From: Alterisphingorhabdus sp051668705
GTDB taxonomy: Bacteria; Pseudomonadota; Alphaproteobacteria; Sphingomonadales; Sphingomonadaceae
Direction of reading: 5' to 3'
DNA: 64,000 nucleotides
Assembly (NCBI RefSeq): GCF_051668705.1
Contig: NZ_CP196351.1
Location: 744,001-808,000 of the forward strand
A program made the translations under genes and the position numbers. Numbering within the stretch: the first letter of the stretch is position 1; each line of letters opens with the position of its first letter. Of the stretch, positions 61,523-64,000 are shown piece by piece. The notes below the pieces were generated by a model, which saw nothing but the letters and a program-made list of their open reading frames with translations, made no database searches and was not told where the DNA came from.

Positions 61523-62493
61523 TGGTAAAACCCTCTTTGGATAAGTCCGCACAATATGCGCAGCATGTGCCCGTAATGTTGTCTGAAGTGCTTGCGGCAA
61601 TGGCTATAAAACAAGGTGAGCGGCATGTGGATGCGACCTTTGGCGCTGGCGGATACAGCCGCGCAATGCTGGAGGCCTGCGCAATTGTTCACGGTTTTGA
61701 TCGTGATCCAGAAGCAAAAGGTCATGCTGAAGCTTTGCAATCGCAATTCCCTGAAAAACTGGTCTTTCACGCCGCGACATTTTCAAATCTGTCAGAACAA
61801 TTGCGTGCTGCCAACATTGCGACTGTTGACGGCATAGTTTTTGATATTGGTGTGTCATCCATGCAGCTGGATCAACCCGAGCGAGGCTTCTCTTTCCGCG
61901 AAGATGGCCCGCTCGACATGCGGATGGCGCAAGATGGCGAAAGTGCCGCTGACTTTCTGAACAATGCTGATGAAAATGTTATTGCCGATATCTTGTTCAC
62001 CTATGGCGAAGAACGCCAATCGCGGCGTATTGCCCGCGCTATAGTTGCCGCAAGGCCGCTTACCCGCACGCGTGAGCTGGTGCAGGTTATTCACAAGGTG
62101 CTGGGCTATCATTCTGGCATGAAGAAAGACCCTGCAACGCGCAGCTTTCAAGCCATTCGCATCCATGTGAATCAAGAGTTGGAAGAGCTACGCAAGGGCC
62201 TGCTGGCCGCCGAAGACATGCTTACCCCTGGCGGGCGACTTGTTGTTGTGAGCTTTCACAGCCTTGAAGATCGCGTGGTCAAACAGTTTTTGCGCAAGCG
62301 CTCTGGCAAAGTTGCTGGCGCAACGCGGCATATGCCTATTGCTCCTGTGGCAAGTAACGCGCCCAGCTTTTTGAAACCGGCCAAGGCTGTGCGGGCCAGC
62401 GAAGATGAGTGTCTTCGCAACCCGCGTGCACGCTCGGCCATATTGCGCAGCGCAATCCGCACTGACGCTCCTGCATGGAAGGAAGCGGCATGA
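61522..62493 (+). CDS. rsmH: 16S rRNA (cytosine-1402-N4)-methyltransferase
   Basis: A 323-residue SAM-dependent methyltransferase. The N-terminal HVPVMLSEVLAAM and DATFGAGGYSRAML motifs, plus DIGVSSMQLDQPERGFSF, are diagnostic of RsmH (MraW). It methylates N4 of C1402 in 16S rRNA for P-site fidelity. The C-terminal VVSFHSLEDRVVKQFLR is family-conserved. It begins in the stop codon of mraZ and overlaps the next gene by 4 bases, as usual in the dcw cluster. Confidence 0.96.
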   Translation: MVKPSLDKSAQYAQHVPVMLSEVLAAMAIKQGERHVDATFGAGGYSRAMLEACAIVHGFDRDPEAKGHAEALQSQFPEKLVFHAATFSNLSEQLRAANIATVDGIVFDIGVSSMQLDQPERGFSFREDGPLDMRMAQDGESAADFLNNADENVIADILFTYGEERQSRRIARAIVAARPLTRTRELVQVIHKVLGYHSGMKKDPATRSFQAIRIHVNQELEELRKGLLAAEDMLTPGGRLVVVSFHSLEDRVVKQFLRKRSGKVAGATRHMPIAPVASNAPSFLKPAKAVRASEDECLRNPRARSAILRSAIRTDAPAWKEAA

Positions 62494-63113
62494 GATTGGC
62501 ATTTGGTAAGTTGAAAAATCTGGGCTGGATAGCACTGGTTTTGATCGTCGCTATTTCTCTCTATCCGCTGTCGCTCAGCGTTGCGACATTGCGCAGTGAT
62601 TTGGCGCGTACTGAGAGCAAGATCGTACAAAGTAAGCGCCGTATCCGCTATTTGGAGACGGAATTTGCAACCCGGGCCAGCCTGAAGCAACTCGGTCTGT
62701 GGAACGAGCTGGACTATGGCTATAGCGCGCCAACAGCGGACCAATATCTGGGCAGTGAGCGTGCTTTGGCCAATCTGGGCAAAGGCCGCGACAGGCTGAA
62801 CGATATTGTGCAGGTGGCCATGGTTGATGTTGGCAATGCTGCCGGCACGATTGGCTCACCTTTTGGGGATGGCATTCCTATTCCCAAAACCACAGAAGAC
62901 GATGCGGCCAAAGACAATGCTGAACAAGATGAGGGTGCCGCTAAAGATGTCGCCATCGCAGTAGTTCCATCGCTGGATCAATCATTGCCGGAAGCATCGG
63001 GACAAATTGCTGATGAGCCAGCCTCTCGTCAGGCAGATGATAGTGAGAATATAGCGCCGCAGAAGCAAGATAGTGAGCCAGAGGTTGATATAGCGGGAGG
63101 CGTGCAACAATGA
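62490..63113 (+). CDS. ftsL: FtsL-like cell division protein
   Basis: A 207-residue bitopic protein in the ftsL position between rsmH and ftsI. One membrane helix (about residues 11-31) is followed by a coiled-coil-like segment (TLRSDLARTESKIVQSKRRIRYLETEFA) as in FtsL, then ATRASLKQLGLWNELDYGY. The C-terminal 100 residues are an acidic, low-complexity extension, longer than in E. coli FtsL (121 residues). FtsL bridges FtsB and FtsI/FtsW at the divisome. ATG 62490 overlaps the rsmH stop, and its own stop overlaps the ftsI start. Confidence 0.85.
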   Translation: MRLAFGKLKNLGWIALVLIVAISLYPLSLSVATLRSDLARTESKIVQSKRRIRYLETEFATRASLKQLGLWNELDYGYSAPTADQYLGSERALANLGKGRDRLNDIVQVAMVDVGNAAGTIGSPFGDGIPIPKTTEDDAAKDNAEQDEGAAKDVAIAVVPSLDQSLPEASGQIADEPASRQADDSENIAPQKQDSEPEVDIAGGVQQ

Positions 63114-64000
63114 TGGTCGTCGCCAAAGGGCAGGAGCGTGTCCGCCTTGCAACCTTCCAGTCGCAAGCATTGGTCGTTGCCAAAGTGCGTGCAATTGTTG
63201 TTCTGCTGCTATTCCTATTGGCGGTTGTGGCTATGATTTCGCGCCTTTTTTATATTGGCGCATTTGAAGAGCATAATGTCGCTAGCAATAATGGCACGCT
63301 CTACATTCCGCCGCGCGGGGATATTGTCGATCGCAATGGCGTGCCTTTGGCAAGAACTATTCAGGCTTTTGCAATCCGCGTTGTTCCAGAAAAGATCATT
63401 GGCGACAAAGCCGTATTGTCCGAACAGTTGGCAGAAATATTTCCAGACACGAGCGCACAAAAGTTTTTGCAAATTCTCAACCGCAATAAGCCGACCTATT
63501 TGCGCCGCCGCGTCGTTCCGGAAGTTGCCAATCGCGTGCATGCACTGGGTGAGGTCGGCTTCGACTTCCCATCAGAGAATGAACGCTTTTATCCGCAGCA
63601 TAGCCTAGGCGCACATTTGCTGGGCTATGTGAATGCCGATGAAGAAGGCGCGATGGGTGTCGAGGGCGCGATGAACTCGCTTTTGAAACAAGAAGATATG
63701 CGCAGTCAGCCGCTGGAGCTTGCGATGGATGCGCGTGTTCAGGCCGCTCTGGAGCAGGAATTGGGCTCGCAAATGTTGCGGCTGGAGGCAAAGGGCGCGG
63801 CTGGAATCATTCTTGATGTCGATAGCGGCGAAGTTATCGCGCTGGCGTCTATGCCTGAATTTAACCCCAATAAAATTCAGAAAAGCGATATTCCACGTCA
63901 GCTCAATACCGTGACCAATAATGTTTATGAGCTAGGCTCAACTTTCAAACCATTGACTGTGGCTGCAGCGCTTGATGCAGGAACCGTTACCAATCTGGCA
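63110..64000 (+). CDS. ftsI: Peptidoglycan transpeptidase FtsI (PBP3), 5' part
   Basis: The first 297 codons of the septal transpeptidase are visible; the gene runs off the window's end. One N-terminal membrane anchor (about residues 27-47) is followed by the class B PBP dimerisation domain, with RGDIVDRNGVPLA near residues 69-81. The transpeptidase domain begins with DVDSGEVIALASMPEFNPN and the active-site SxxK is seen as GSTFKP near residue 279. It starts in the ftsL stop codon. The KTG motif lies beyond the window. Confidence 0.95.
   Translation, partial: MMVVAKGQERVRLATFQSQALVVAKVRAIVVLLLFLLAVVAMISRLFYIGAFEEHNVASNNGTLYIPPRGDIVDRNGVPLARTIQAFAIRVVPEKIIGDKAVLSEQLAEIFPDTSAQKFLQILNRNKPTYLRRRVVPEVANRVHALGEVGFDFPSENERFYPQHSLGAHLLGYVNADEEGAMGVEGAMNSLLKQEDMRSQPLELAMDARVQAALEQELGSQMLRLEAKGAAGIILDVDSGEVIALASMPEFNPNKIQKSDIPRQLNTVTNNVYELGSTFKPLTVAAALDAGTVTNLA

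Overview
The window reads as a chromosomal segment of an alphaproteobacterium, most likely a member of the Sphingomonadales. This is inferred from gene content: a class I (archaeal-type) lysyl-tRNA synthetase, exosortase-A-associated glycan genes, a TonB/ExbB system with several ExbD copies, an intracellular PHB depolymerase, fabH-ihfA-merR synteny, and the start of a dcw cell-division cluster. Base composition looks moderate in GC. No rRNA, tRNA, CRISPR array, phage gene or insertion sequence was recognised. Gene density is high; the only gene-free stretch above 300 bases is 60615-61018.

Layout. 1-1013: end of fabH, ihfA and a MerR regulator. 1045-4352 (minus): SixA-like phosphatase and DinG-like helicase. 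4395-7328: class I lysS, lgt and a short asparaginase-like gene. 7341-11531 (minus): fatty acid desaturase, GST, argE and an AI-2E family transporter. 11198-14935: an accessory locus with a small lasso-peptide-like precursor gene and an asparagine-synthetase-like cyclase. It is partly duplicated in tandem, giving two identical precursors, one intact and one truncated cyclase, and a truncated transporter copy. 14949-19057 (minus): DUF885 lipoprotein, 2OG-Fe(II) oxygenase and a secreted amidohydrolase. 19186-22322: hom, a nucleotidyltransferase and a secreted hypothetical. 22609-25910: tonB, exbB and three exbD genes. 25920-32549: ABC exporter, PHB depolymerase, dipeptide epimerase, ABM monooxygenase, a thiolase with a repeated 3' end, and a MaoC hydratase. 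32679-39387: MscS channel, exosortase-A-associated ligase and glycosyltransferase, and a phytase-like esterase. 39402-43552: rpmB, tadA, a phosphatase lacking a normal start codon, a LytS/LytTR two-component pair and an HD-domain protein. 43590-50915: an M48-PDZ protease, a two-gene TIR / nucleotidyl-cyclase operon, a DsbA-like thiol protein, a BepA-like M48-TPR protease and a secreted papain-like-fold candidate. 51012-60614: osmoprotectant-type ABC importer, SDR, pterin dehydratase, ccmAB, a PAS-GGDEF-EAL-PilZ protein, cysteine synthase and two envelope hypotheticals. 61019-64000: mraZ, rsmH, ftsL-like and the 5' part of ftsI.

The two places most likely to hold something undescribed are: (i) the duplicated lasso-like RiPP locus, which has precursor and cyclase homologue but no leader peptidase/RRE gene in the window, and whose cyclase has an altered PP-loop; and (ii) the overlapping TIR-transmembrane-SH3-YARHG gene and TPR/SLOG-like/class III cyclase gene at 44795-47913, which resembles a nucleotide-signalling defence module without matching a named architecture. 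Smaller curiosities are a 62-bp triplicated thiolase C-terminus, an apparent AUC start codon, and a DnaA-box/AT-rich patch before mraZ. All functions are read from motifs and translated sequence by eye; no database search was run.
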